From Eukaryota sp. TZLM1-RC (lineage: Eukaryota; Metamonada: BaSk clade): DNA of 64,000 nt. Positions 9,118 to 20,059 of the stretch are shown piece after piece. Position 1 is the first letter of the stretch. Every line of letters begins with the position of its first letter. The translations under genes were made by a program, and so were the position numbers. The notes under the pieces are model-generated. The model ran no database searches and had not been told where the DNA came from. It saw only the letters and a list, made by a program, of their open reading frames with translations. Where the stretch lies: the NCBI GenBank assembly GCA_040285825.1, contig JAUPSS010000004.1, positions 372,001 through 436,000 of the forward strand. The letters run 5' to 3'.

Positions 9118-11205
9118 CTCGATGATCGGTTATTTCGCCAATTTCACTAGTGCTTGCTTCAAATGTTTTATTTCATCAAAATGAATCCAATGTTTGTATG
9201 TTGTTGGATTTCAGTAATGCATTCAATTCAATTCATTGGTGCAGTATCCATGGTGCTCTATTGCAATATATGCCGGAATAAATGCCGTATTTTCAATCAA
9301 CATATAGCAAAAATTCTAATTTTCATTTTGGTAATTCCATTTTGGCTTCATCAAGTGGTGTAAAGCAAGGAGATCCGTTAGGACCTCTTTTGTTTTGTTT
9401 GGCCATTCATCCTATTTTATTGCAAATTCAAGAGATGTTTCCTTAGCTAAAATTGATTGCCTATATGGATGATGTGGTTTTAATAGGCGACTGAACGATT
9501 GTCGGAGAAGCAATTGTATGTTTCAAAGAATTATTCAACAAAATTGGTCTTCGACTGAACTTACTTAAATGTGTTTTGCTTTCAACTTCTCCAGTTTCTA
9601 CAATAGTTTATGAAATTAACATCCAATCCAGGTTATTTTCAATTGATGCTATTCGTGATGTAGGTTCGTTTTTAGGCAATACTGATGAAATCTCCAAACA
9701 ATGAATTGAAAAATTGAATATTGTTTCTAAAAAATTGATCGAATGATGAAATTGGATGCGCAGAAACATATCAAATTTACCATTTCAAGATTCTGTTTCA
9801 ATTCAAATTTCAATCATATATTTCGATCTTTTAATCATTTCATCTCTACACCCGTGGCCCAAAAGTTTAATGAATTATGTGCAAAAATTTTGTCACAATT
9901 ACTGGGATGTAAAATGTTCCAAATTCCTGATCATGCTTTTCTTAGTCCACATTATGGCGGTTTAGGGTGGACGAAGGCTTCTATTCTTACTTCATGTGCT
10001 TTAAGCAGTGGATGCAGAAATGCAATCTTTGAGTTTTCTGAAAGATGTGCCGATTGGGAAGATTTTATTTATGAAGATTTTAGTTATGAATTTGTGAATC
10101 GTTTTCCTGAAAAAATTCATCTCATTGAAAATTGTGGCAGCTCTTATCTTATTTCTATGCAACAAGAATGGAAACTCTTTCACCCAATATTTGGTCTAAA
10201 TGTTTCCCCTCTGATATTGTGGAACTTCCTCCAAGAAGCTTGCTCTCCTTACCACTGATTTTTGCAAAATTGCAGAAAAAAATCTTAAAAGTTTTAGAAA
10301 ACTTGGATTGTATTGTACGTCTTAGCTTGGCTAAAGAAAAAAATCCCGTTTTTGCAAACTTTTTGATTGATCTTGAAGACAGTTGCTCAAGTTGCCTAAT
10401 CTCCCAAATTCCCAACATTTATGGCCTTCTACTTAATGATCACCAATGGACCACTGCAATGAGAATGAGATGTTTTCTATGGCCTTGTTCATTACCAAAT
10501 GATTTTATTTGTCGCTGCAAAAGTGTTGTTACGCTTTTCCATATTTTAAACTGTAAGTATTTTATAACTTATCGCTCAATTGTTCATGACTCAGTTCGTG
10601 ATCAATTATATGCCATGTGCAAAAGTTTCAATATAGAGGCATTTATTGAGCCACTAGTACGTAAGCTGTCTTCAGATCAAACTGATGATTCCTTTGGTAA
10701 AAGAAGGGCAGATTTAGTAGCTCCAGGGATCGATGGTGTTCTCAATGTTGTAGATGTTGTCTCAGTTGATGTTTGCAGAAATTATGCTGCTCGTTTAGTG
10801 TATTCCGCTGATTCGCCGTTATCTAACGCCGAAAAAAAGAAGATAAAAAAGTATGAAGAACCTTTGGCACAGTTAAGTAGAGTGGAACATGTGAAATATC
10901 AGTTTGTGCCGTTTGCAATTTCTCTTTTTGGCAATATTGGACCTTCAGGGTTGCACTTTTTTGAAAATTTCAAAAAAGTGTTACTGAATAGGTCTGGTAA
11001 AACAATGAACTCCACTTTCTGGTTAAATAGAATTGTTTTTTGCATTTTCAAGTCTATTCCTACAATGATTTCAAAGGCACTTTTAGCTATTGGTGTAGAA
11101 TATGAACGTAATGCTGTGAGTAGGTTTAGTAATAGTGAAGCTTGTTTGGAGGATATTGAATTCTAGATGGTTATTTTTGTCTCAATAAATATTCCAGTTT
11201 TTTAA
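9118..11205 (+). pseudogene. LINE-A retrotransposon: RT, thumb, CCHC and restriction-like endonuclease
   Basis: The most complete LINE-A copy. In order: RT motif A (LLDFSNAFNSI, about 9200), GVKQGDPLGP (about 9360), AYMDDVVLIGD (about 9465), a thumb region with SPHYGGLGWTKAS (about 9945), then in a shifted frame (10132-11166) a CxC-x7-H-x4-C knuckle (CRCKSVVTLFHILNC, about 10510) and a PD-(D/E)XK-like nuclease core, RADLVAPG followed by VVDVVSVD (about 10705-10770). The C-terminal knuckle plus endonuclease is the hallmark of R2/NeSL/CRE-type LINEs that lack an APE endonuclease. At least three stops in the RT part and one frameshift near 10130-10250 kill it. An AATAAA and an A-rich tail follow the stop at 11166. 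Confidence 0.85.
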
Positions 11206-11212
11206 AAAAAAT

Positions 11213-12307
11213 TGGGAAGATTTATTAAGTTCTACTATTTTTGCATTAAATGAAGAAATTTCAAAAATTGATGTGGAAATATGGGGTCGATGCTTTCCCC
11301 AATCATTCAATGGAAACACTCCTGAAGACAATTGTATAAATTTAAAATACATTCTTCGAACATTACAGAAACAATTGACTGGAATGTATGAAAATGACCT
11401 TTATAATAATATATGCAGCTCGGCTGTTTTAAATCATGATCTTCACTCATTGTTATTGGAAAAGGGTGTTTGTGAAAATCAGTCATCAGATTCTTCACTT
11501 TTTGTAACCATTGTACCACGAAGATTTGGATTGTGTGCCACTAATGAAGCATTTGTAACAAAAATGAGATTATATTTGAACATCCCCATTAACCAATTAT
11601 TATCAAAAGAAAAATGTATTTGTTCGAATTCACCTCAACTCACTTTGCGCCATGCTCTAAATTGCTCTAAATTGATAACTTATCGTTCTTCATTACATGA
11701 TGCTGTTAGAGACACTGTTTTCAATATGGCACAAACTGCAAGGATATCGTTTATCAAAGAGCCCCTGCTGAAGGAAACACTTTCTCTGAATAATTTAGGT
11801 TCTGATGATAGAGGTGATGTATACTGTGATTGGATTGATAATTCTGAAGCTATTGTTGACTTTGTCTCATGTAATGTTGCAAATGATACTTTGGTTCACA
11901 GAAGAAAACTTAATCCTGTGGCTGCTCTGGATTTTAAAGCAAAAGAGAAACATAGAAAATATGATAAAGATATTGAAGAGGCAAATCTCGATAGAAATAC
12001 ACAGCTGGTTTTTATTGCTTTCCCATTTTCGATAAATGGAAGATTATCAGATGAAGCAGAAACTTTTTTGGATGACTTCCAAAAAATGGTGCAAGAAAAA
12101 ACAATGAAAAGATTTGATACTTTTTTATGGCGTTCACGGATTCAATTTGCCAATATTAATAGATTTCCGCGGTTTTTCAATCGAATAAGAGAAGCTTTAG
12201 CTAGACAGCAAGCAGATCAAGATTTTGTAGAGGAAATCTTGGTTCAATGATAGTCGTCCCATTAGTATTGAGTTAATTTAATCAAGTGTGCAAATTCAAT
12301 AAATAAA
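11213..12307 (+). pseudogene. LINE-B copy 1: 5'-truncated, endonuclease domain open
   Basis: The copy starts abruptly after the A-rich tail of LINE-A and carries only the C-terminal part of a LINE ORF. The frame 11273-12250 (325 codons) is open. It has the CCHC knuckle CICSNSPQLTLRHALNC (about 11618-11668) and a nuclease core with RGDVYCDW followed by AIVDFVSCN (about 11810-11875). The 3' tail contains GTCCCATTAG, an AAGTGTGC block and AATAAATAAA. It is truncated in the manner typical of incomplete target-primed reverse transcription. Confidence 0.85.
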
Positions 12308-13680
12308 TTTTTCCAATTTTAATCATATATTTCGATCTACAAATCCTCTTGTCACTAGACCTTTGGCTCAAAAGTTTAATGAGTGACGTGCAAAAGTTCT
12401 GTCTCAATTACTGGGATGTAAAATATTTCAAATTCCAGATCATGCTTACCTTAGTCCACATTATGGTGGTTTAGGGTGGACGAAGGCTTCTATTCTTACC
12501 TCATGTGCTTTTGTTGGTGGATGCAGAAATGCAATCTTTGAGTTTTCCGAAAGATTTGCAGATTGGGAAGATTTATTGATGACAACGCAAAGTTCCACTG
12601 TTTTTGCATTAAATGAAGAAATTTCAAGACTTGATGTAGAAAAATGGGGTCGTTGTTTTCCCCAATCATTCAATGGCAATATTCCAGAAAAAAATGTTTT
12701 AAATTTGAAGTACACTCTTCGAACATTACAGAAACGATTGACTGGAATGTATGAAAAAGATCTTTATAATAATATATGCAGCTCGGTTGTTTTAGATCAA
12801 GATCTTCACTCATTGTTATTGGAAAAGTGTGTTTGTGAAAACAAGTCGTCAGATTCTTCACTTTTTGTAACCATTGTACCACGAAGATTTGGATTGTGTG
12901 CCACTAATGAAGCATTTGTAACAAAAATGACATTATATTTGAACATCCCCATTAACCAGTTATTATTAAAAGAAAAATGTATTTGTTCGAATTCACCTCA
13001 ACTCACTTTGCGCCATGCTCTGAATTGCTCTAAATTGATAACTTATCGTTCTTCATTACATGATGCTGTTAGAGACACTGTTTTCAATATGGCACAAACT
13101 GCAAGGATATCGTTTATCAAAGAGCCCCTGCTGAAGGAAACACTTTCTCTGAATAATTTAGGTTCTGATGATAGAGGTGATGTATACTGTGATTGGATTG
13201 ATAATTCTGAAGCTATTGTTGACTTTGTCTCATGTAATGTTGCAAATGATACTTTGGTTCACAGAAGAAAACTTAATCCTGTGAGTGCTCTTGATTTTAA
13301 AGCAAAAGAAAAACATAGAAAATATGATAAAGATATTGAAGAGGCTAATGCTGATAGAAATACACAGCTAGTTTTTATTGCTTTCCCATTTTCGATAAAT
13401 GGAAGATTATCAGATGAAGCAGAAAATTGTTTGAATGACTTCCAAAAAATGGTTCAAGAAAAAACAATGAAAAGATTTGATATTTTTTTATGGCGTTCTC
13501 GAATTCACTTTGCCATTATTAATAGATTACCTCGGTTGTTCAATCGAATAAGAGGAGCTTTTGCTAGACAGCAAGCAGATCAAGATTTTGTAGAGGAAAT
13601 TTTGGTTCAATGATATTCGTCCCATTAGTTATGAGTTCATTCAATTAAGTGTGCATGTTCAATAAATTTATATGAATTTT
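12308..13680 (+). pseudogene. LINE-B copy 2: longer 5'-truncated copy, head to tail with copy 1
   Basis: This copy begins about 270 bases further upstream in the element than copy 1, with the thumb motif SPHYGGLGWTKAS (near 12450), and then has an open frame 12576-13613 (345 codons) through the CCHC and endonuclease region. One in-frame TGA lies near 12384. The two copies are very similar over their shared length, including the GTCCCATTAGTT 3' tail. Their direct abutment suggests insertion of one next to the other, or a tandem duplication. Neither can move on its own because the RT is missing. Confidence 0.85.
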
Positions 13681-14102
13681 CTGCAAGATGAGTCTTTTTT
13701 TTACAATTTTTATGGACAATGAACACCTGTCTATGAAATCTTCAATTTGATATCACCATCTGGTGTTAAACACGGTCATCCATTAGGTCTTTTCTTCTTC
13801 CATCTTGCAGATCAACTTCTAATGTGTGAATTAAAACAGCAATACCCTGAAATTGAAATTCTGACTTATATGGATGACATTTCAATAATTTGTCCTCATT
13901 GATTTATTGGGATAAAATTCTAAAACTCAACAGAGTTGTAATCCAATTGATCTTTCTTTAAACATTTTTCAATGTTTATTGATTGGTAGAGAGCCTGTTG
14001 AGCTTGTTATTGATTACCTAAGTGTTCATTTCATCAATTATTTTGAACCAGGATGACGATTTTTAGGTTGTCATTTAGGTTTTGATGATCCCGCAATCAA
14101 CA
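13675..14102 (+). pseudogene. LINE-C RT fragment, second direct copy
   Basis: From about 13748 this repeats the sequence at the start of the window (GVKHGHPLG, then TYMDD near 13870) and extends further upstream, matching the reverse complement of 32846-32930. Similarity to the first copy stops at 14102, where the 3' flank of the NTPase-nuclease gene begins. Confidence 0.8.
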
Positions 14103-14201
14103 AAATACAACACATGATTAAACACAACTTATACATTTATTAAACTGCACTCGAAGCCATCCCAAAAGCCTTCAAATGAATAAATACTGCAAATCCACAT
14201 C

Positions 14202-16532
14202 TCAAAGTGGCTTAGACTGGTAAGTTTCGGTTACTTCATTAAATGTTTTGATTATTTCCTCTACTGCGGACGACTGTTTTCTATCAGAATCTTTGTGCAA
14301 GCAAGCACGCCAGAGTGCGCCATAGAACGATCCATCAACCAAAATATGACGCTCAGTTGCTTCGGTGGCCAAATTGTCACACTGAAGACAAATGTCCTGA
14401 TCTTGACAACAGTGCATTCCACGAAGTCTCTGCAAATATTGAGCAGTTTGTGGCCTTCTAACAGGCTTATCTGACACCAACAAACGAATTGACACAAGAA
14501 AGTCTATATGAACGAAAGTATTATCAAGTCTGTGCACCATTGCTTTGGCATATTGAGAAGCAAAGTCCTGATTTTTTAACTTTGAATCAACACCCACCAA
14601 AACTACCCTACCATTATCAGGATCAATTGCCTTGAAGATTAAGTCAGGTCCTTCTGCAGAATCTGCATTTAGGCAAACAAATCCAACTGGAAGCATGTTG
14701 AGATGGTCGTTCACCTTTTGGATTTCATCATCATTATTATTACCAATTTCGTAAGGAGCAGGCAACTTGGTGACAAGATCAAATAACGTACAGAATGTCC
14801 TACCAAGTGCATTGATGACGTGAGCGTCATCCACCAGTCGAGGAAGTGAAAGTCTATAAAAATTGTTATATTCTTCGCCTGAAAAACCTAAACACTTTGG
14901 TTGGGGTAAATTGAATACTCTCCAAACAGATTTAGTGAGGCCACAGCTGTGTGATCCTGCTGGTATGATATCTGAATAACACATTACAATGAGCGATCGA
15001 CCAAGAATCAGTTGGCCCATTACAATTTCAAGATTCAAACCAAAATCCTGTTCAGTTGGATCAAAAAGCTCGTGTATCAAACTAAAACCAAACAAAAACC
15101 GCTCCAATGAAGATAAATTATTCCTTCTAGTTGTAGAATGAGGAAACATCAACTGAAGTTGATAATTAGTTCCAGACTTTGGTGGCAGAAGTAATGATGG
15201 GGTTAAATAGGCTTTTCCTTTTGTTTCAAGCTCCACAAGCGAAATGCTGTGGTCTTTATCCCCTGGAACCACTACTTTATCTTCAGGAAGGAGAGGAAAA
15301 GCAAACCTGGTTAAAGTGGAAAACATTGGACAATATTCATTATCAAAATAAGAATTGGCACAATTCCCAAACTCGCTACTTCGAATCATCCAATGAACCA
15401 CAGAGAGAAAGCGACCAACTACTGCATCAAGTGGAGGAGAAGGAGGACGGGAGAAATCACGTGCAATTGTGGGCAAGTCGGCACCTGCTCTACTTCTTAA
15501 ATCAGCATCGAAATTAAACGTGTACGACAGGAGCATCTTGACAGATTGCACGATTATTCGAGGGATACCACAAGAACGTCGTAACATGTTGATCAGAACA
15601 CTTTGCACTTCGGGGTTTTTGGTAAATAAGGGAACATAAGAACAATTAACAGAATCATACTTAAAGTAGGTACTAATTGTGCTTCTGGGGAAGTTATCCT
15701 TAACCCAGCGATGTGTAATATTATTGAACATCTGTACAAGATGGTTGTGATGGATCAATGGTTCCAGCCTGTACGGTTTTATTCTAATTGTAGTTTCAGA
15801 ATTGCCCTTTACAGCTTCAAAATGATCGCTAGTCAAATGTCCAGCAAATATGCATGTTCCAAGCTTTAATTTGTGTACTCTGTGGGCGAAAGCCATGGCA
15901 GCTGTTGACATTTTCTGAGATTCGTCTAGATAAAAAACCCATTGGCCAGAATACTTTTCAAACAAATACTCGCATAACTCTTCCAGACTCATGGTTTTAT
16001 GTTTTCTGTTTATGTAATCTCTTAAACCTTCAGAAGCATCTAAATAATGGTAAAAATTACCTTTAAAACTGTCCATTGAGTGCTGAAAAGTGCTTATTTC
16101 AGATAATGTGGTGAATGCAACATTGTGTATGATCCCAAACTCTTCAAGAACACCATCGATAAACTTCCCAGGTTCAAAAGTCCCGACGTCTACAAAAATT
16201 TCACTTCTGGATAAGTACACCCCAAGCGCTCGATCAATGAAGCCTTCGAAGGACTCACCTGTCCACCGCTTGTGTAAGTGCTGAAGAATCTCCATTGGCT
16301 GATTGATAACAGTACCCATCCAGTTAAAGATGAGATTAGTCTTGCCAATACCTGTACTGCCAATAACACTGGCACAAGTGGGTTTCTCGTCTGTGTGTTC
16401 TCCTTGGTCTGAAGAGCAAAGTTGATGACAAAGATGCCGCAATAGAGATGCTACATGGGGGATTCGGTTCACCATTTTGTCTGTCAGATGCGGTTCTGAC
16501 ATTGTGCACCGTTTTGTAGGATATAAGGTCAT
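14202..16532 (-). CDS. CRN/RHS-type P-loop NTPase fused to a PD-(D/E)XK-like nuclease
   Basis: A complete 776-residue ORF starting with ATG at 16532. A Walker A motif, GSTGIGKT, sits at residues 58-65 and a Walker B-like VFYLDE at about 199-204, so the N-terminal third is a P-loop NTPase. Near residues 628-651 the sequence EGPDLIF is followed by VLVGVDSKLK, fitting the PD...DxK spacing of restriction-endonuclease-fold nucleases. This NTPase-plus-REase order is known from Crinkler (CRN) effectors, and from the related trypanosome RHS proteins, which are thought to descend from transposon proteins. No signal peptide is seen. CRNs occur both as secreted effectors and in free-living protists. It lies between LINE debris and the RCC1 gene and is undamaged, unlike its transposon neighbours. 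A specific function cannot be deduced from sequence. Confidence 0.7.
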   Translation of the reverse strand: MTLYPTKRCTMSEPHLTDKMVNRIPHVASLLRHLCHQLCSSDQGEHTDEKPTCASVIGSTGIGKTNLIFNWMGTVINQPMEILQHLHKRWTGESFEGFIDRALGVYLSRSEIFVDVGTFEPGKFIDGVLEEFGIIHNVAFTTLSEISTFQHSMDSFKGNFYHYLDASEGLRDYINRKHKTMSLEELCEYLFEKYSGQWVFYLDESQKMSTAAMAFAHRVHKLKLGTCIFAGHLTSDHFEAVKGNSETTIRIKPYRLEPLIHHNHLVQMFNNITHRWVKDNFPRSTISTYFKYDSVNCSYVPLFTKNPEVQSVLINMLRRSCGIPRIIVQSVKMLLSYTFNFDADLRSRAGADLPTIARDFSRPPSPPLDAVVGRFLSVVHWMIRSSEFGNCANSYFDNEYCPMFSTLTRFAFPLLPEDKVVVPGDKDHSISLVELETKGKAYLTPSLLLPPKSGTNYQLQLMFPHSTTRRNNLSSLERFLFGFSLIHELFDPTEQDFGLNLEIVMGQLILGRSLIVMCYSDIIPAGSHSCGLTKSVWRVFNLPQPKCLGFSGEEYNNFYRLSLPRLVDDAHVINALGRTFCTLFDLVTKLPAPYEIGNNNDDEIQKVNDHLNMLPVGFVCLNADSAEGPDLIFKAIDPDNGRVVLVGVDSKLKNQDFASQYAKAMVHRLDNTFVHIDFLVSIRLLVSDKPVRRPQTAQYLQRLRGMHCCQDQDICLQCDNLATEATERHILVDGSFYGALWRACLHKDSDRKQSSAVEEIIKTFNEVTETYQSKPL

Positions 16533-16556
16533 TATCTATCTATGAATTAGCACAAG

Positions 16557-16919
16557 ATGTTCAAGAGGCAAAAACTTCTATTTGATTTGAAAATGGCTGA
16601 ATTAACAGCTTTACTAACCAATACCATCTTTAATGCTGGCAAACGCATCATAATTCGTGCTATTTATGTGGTGGTCGTTCTGAAATCAGCATGGCTGAAC
16701 GTTGTTGTGCGCCGTTCTGTTTATAAATTCTCTGTATTTATTTCTAACTCTGCACTTGGTAATGTTTCTCTTTTAGCCAGGCCTAAACTACAGGAAGCAT
16801 ACCCTCTGCCTATCAAGTATTTCAATATGCTACTATACGGTGTTATCTCACTCCTTCAGACACTTCTTTTTGTTGTTGTATTTTTGAATCATAAATTTGA
16901 TTGTATGATGACTACTTAG
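16557..16919 (+). CDS. Hypothetical 120-residue hydrophobic protein
   Basis: An ATG-initiated frame divergent from the NTPase gene, with only 24 bases between the two start codons. It has two hydrophobic stretches (around residues 32-45 and 90-108) that could cross a membrane. I recognise no family. Because the NTPase promoter should lie here, this may be a chance frame. Confidence 0.25.
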   Translation: MFKRQKLLFDLKMAELTALLTNTIFNAGKRIIIRAIYVVVVLKSAWLNVVVRRSVYKFSVFISNSALGNVSLLARPKLQEAYPLPIKYFNMLLYGVISLLQTLLFVVVFLNHKFDCMMTT

Positions 16920-17329
16920 TAGGATCTCAAGGGTTTAGGTAAAAGAATATTGCAGCTGACAGTATCTAGAGCCATTTGGTCTTCACCTACATTAGTAACA
17001 GTTAAACATACTTAGGCAAAAATACTTGATTCAATCAATTATACGTATAGTTTATTTGATAAATTATCTAAATACGAAAATATAGTGATTATCAGAGTGT
17101 CTTAATCAACAATTTTGGAAAATTGTGTACTTTGAAAAATATTTGTATCGATCCACTTATTCATTGGTGGTGGTTGTAGACTATGAAACAAAACACTAAA
17201 TTTCACACCAGTCCAGTCCATACACGATAATTTAACTTTCTTAAATCTTTTCATGCTTGTAAAAAATGAATTTGTCAAAAAATAACTTTATATATTTACA
17301 TCTAAATTGATGAATTAAACAAATATCAA
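16920..17329. other. Intergenic region, nothing recognised
   Basis: AT-rich sequence with stops in all frames. I see no gene, RNA gene or repeat. Confidence 0.5.
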
Positions 17330-19694
17330 GATATAATATTTCATAGAATTACAACACTTAATAAAATAAAGAACTAATGGGACGAAATTCAGTGATCCAT
17401 GATTTCCTCTACACCGTTTATTTGAAAATTTCCAAAGCTTAATAACTCTGTTGGGTGAGTTGTGCCAATTAATGGTGAATTGAAGAAACGAACAATTTTC
17501 TAAACATTCAAAAAAGATATATAGAAAAACTCAAATAATTTCACAATTTTAGCACAACAAAGTCAAATAGAAAAAAACAGTTTCTGTTGCTCAATTTTCA
17601 ATTCAGTATTCGTGTCACCAAACTTCAATTAATGATTGTTTCGCTTCTACAAATGTAATGGTTGAACAAATCGATTTAAGCAAGGCTACAATTAAACAAA
17701 TAGAATAATGATAAAAAATGTAAAAATGATAAATGTAGTGTATTATCTTTAAATATTTTATACTAAGACACTTGATGAAACACCAATTCCTTTTAATGGA
17801 AGTGATTAAAATGAATCTCCATCTATTGATTCACATCTTCTTCATTTGTCTTTGAATAATGATTGTACAAGTCCACTATACAACGAATGGATGGATAGTG
17901 AATCCACCTTGGAAAGCAGGACAATTCCACTAAATATTCATAATTAATTAGTTGAACAGATTTAATTAAACTTTGATTGATAAGATGTGTTGGAGATAGA
18001 GTAGAATCCGACAATTTTTCCAATGACGGTCTTATGAATTGAACAAATCTCAAAGAAGGAAAGTTATCTTTTGTGATATTAATTGGAGCACCATAATGAA
18101 TTAGTAATTCTTTCAAGTTTGATAAGTGCAGTTTAACAATAATAGGATCAATCAATCGCATTTCCATTCTAACAATTGATTGAGGTAAAGGTATTTCTCC
18201 TCTTAACATTCTGTGAGAGAGTTCAAAATAGAGCACCGCCAATTGTTTTAATGATTTCAGGTGGCTCAAATCACCAACTTGCCTGACATTATTCCCAAGC
18301 ACTAACTTCACTAGTGAAGTAGGTAATTGTTCCACAGTGACGAAACAATGAAGCTCTAAACTGTTAAGACGTGATAAATAAGCCAAGTTCAACCTCAAAT
18401 TAGAATTCAACCTGCAAAAAAGCTTTATTACCTCAACATTTGGGAAAAGCGTCAATAATTCGGGATCAAAATCAACCCTATCGTAGTAAATCTCCAATTG
18501 TTGAATCTTGTTATTCATTATTCTAGGGCCTTTGGAATCATTGAACAATTGGAGTTGCAGAACAGAAACATTGCTATTTAAATCCAAATTGTGAGGATCC
18601 TGTAAATAGACCATATTATTTATTGGGTGACCTGTAAATACTTCCTTGGCAAGGTTAGCCACTCTCTTGCTAATTGAACATTTTTGGCAAAATTTAGCTC
18701 TAACATAGAGCTGATTACCAATTGACATGAATAAAAGATTTAAATATTCGTTATAAATAAGTTTAATTAAATCCAAATAAATTCTGCCACAATTGGGTTT
18801 GGGATAAATGATGGGTCCAAATATTTCAGACCCAAATACTTTGACAGGCTGTGATCGATCAATCAAATCACCTGTACCTAATTGACCTTTATCGTTCCTT
18901 CCCCAAGCCCAAACAGTGTTTTTGTTGTAGGCAAACAAGAATTCACGACCTACTGAAACACCTTCTATATTAGTTAAAGCTTCAATGCTGATTGGTTGAT
19001 AATAACGATATTCTTCATAAACATCACTTAATCTAAACAATAAACCCCATACAAAAACTTTACCATTGTCATGAACAGCAGCATAAATGCCACTATAACC
19101 AGCAATAGAAACAATATTACCCAAACCTTCAACTTTGGTGGGTTTAGTAAAAGGATTCCCAACATAATGATCATCATACTCCTCCACGAACTTCCAAACA
19201 TTTCCATCAACATCAAGAACAAGTAAATCACCATCAAAAATGATTGAATGATCATATGATACTTTTGGAGTTAGGATATTATTGATCGGAAACTTGGTCA
19301 AGGTATTTTCCACATGATCAAAATAGAAAAAATCATTTTTGGAATCAATACCAATAAAGCAATCACCATCTACCAACACATTTAAATAAACAATATTAAT
19401 TAAATCAAACTTGATTACTTCGAAAACGGGACTAAATTTCAAACCAATGACCAAACCATTTTTAGTTAAAGCAAAAATATATTCAAAACCAAATGGAAAT
19501 ACCTTTTCTATGTAATAAGGAAAATCAATTAAAGAAATTTGTTGATTTGAATACCAAACCCAACCAAATAAATATCCTCTTAATGTTAAAATAAAGGAAT
19601 AAGAAAAGTGTCGGGAATGACCAGAAATATTGGTGGTATTAGATTGGGGTAATTTGATTGGAAAAATGATTGATTTAGCAGCGTTGGGCAGAAG
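17330..19694 (-). repeat. Inverted segmental duplication, right copy
   Basis: Partner of 6768-9117. It holds the intact RCC1-LRR coding sequence from about residue 117 to the stop, its 3' flank, and the LINE-B tail relic at 17335-17440 (minus strand). Sequence before 17330 and after 19694 is not shared. Confidence 0.88.
17335..17440 (-). repeat. LINE-B 3'-end relic downstream of the intact RCC1 gene
   Basis: Read on the minus strand this is the GTAGAGGAAATC, CGTCCCATTAGTT, TTATTAAGTGT series found at the 3' ends of LINE-B copies. It pairs with 9010-9112. Confidence 0.6.
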
Positions 19695-20042
19695 TTCCTC
19701 ATTGCTATTTGAACCCCAGCCATAGAGCTCACCGGAACAAGTGTAAAGAAAGGTGTGATCAGAATAACCAACCAGTTTAGATATACTTAAACTTGAATCC
19801 GATCGATTGGAGGAGTTGGGGATGGAGGGGGATGGTATGTCGTTTCTTGGCTTAGAGTTTTCTGTCAAAGGCGCGCTTGTTAAAGTTTTGGAAGTGTTTG
19901 GTGGTGGAGATTCGTGAGAGAAGGCACACGACACAGATAAGGCTGGAGAATCCGATATGTGATCGGAGAATCGTGATGAGGACTCTGGTGCAAGATGTTC
20001 TGCTAAGAGAGGTGACATCAAATCTTCGTTAAGATTCAACAT
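17823..20042 (-). CDS. RCC1-LRR protein with Ser/Pro-rich N-terminus
   Basis: A complete ORF; the first ATG is at 20042 (739 residues; the two codons before it have no ATG). The first 90 or so residues are rich in Ser, Pro and Asn and look disordered. RCC1-like repeats follow (GELYGWGSN, FSYSFILTLRGYLFGWVW, GKVFVWG) up to VWAWGRNDKGQLGTGD at about residue 372. The remainder is leucine-rich (LPTSLVKLVLGNN, LKSLKQLAVLYFEL). It is the source copy of the pseudogene at 6768-8637 and a more distant paralogue of the gene at 3918-5930. A binding or scaffold role is likely from the folds; partner unknown. Confidence 0.85.
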   Translation of the reverse strand: MLNLNEDLMSPLLAEHLAPESSSRFSDHISDSPALSVSCAFSHESPPPNTSKTLTSAPLTENSKPRNDIPSPSIPNSSNRSDSSLSISKLVGYSDHTFLYTCSGELYGWGSNSNEELLPNAAKSIIFPIKLPQSNTTNISGHSRHFSYSFILTLRGYLFGWVWYSNQQISLIDFPYYIEKVFPFGFEYIFALTKNGLVIGLKFSPVFEVIKFDLINIVYLNVLVDGDCFIGIDSKNDFFYFDHVENTLTKFPINNILTPKVSYDHSIIFDGDLLVLDVDGNVWKFVEEYDDHYVGNPFTKPTKVEGLGNIVSIAGYSGIYAAVHDNGKVFVWGLLFRLSDVYEEYRYYQPISIEALTNIEGVSVGREFLFAYNKNTVWAWGRNDKGQLGTGDLIDRSQPVKVFGSEIFGPIIYPKPNCGRIYLDLIKLIYNEYLNLLFMSIGNQLYVRAKFCQKCSISKRVANLAKEVFTGHPINNMVYLQDPHNLDLNSNVSVLQLQLFNDSKGPRIMNNKIQQLEIYYDRVDFDPELLTLFPNVEVIKLFCRLNSNLRLNLAYLSRLNSLELHCFVTVEQLPTSLVKLVLGNNVRQVGDLSHLKSLKQLAVLYFELSHRMLRGEIPLPQSIVRMEMRLIDPIIVKLHLSNLKELLIHYGAPINITKDNFPSLRFVQFIRPSLEKLSDSTLSPTHLINQSLIKSVQLINYEYLVELSCFPRWIHYPSIRCIVDLYNHYSKTNEEDVNQ

Positions 20043-20059
20043 TATCAAGGAAAAAATTA

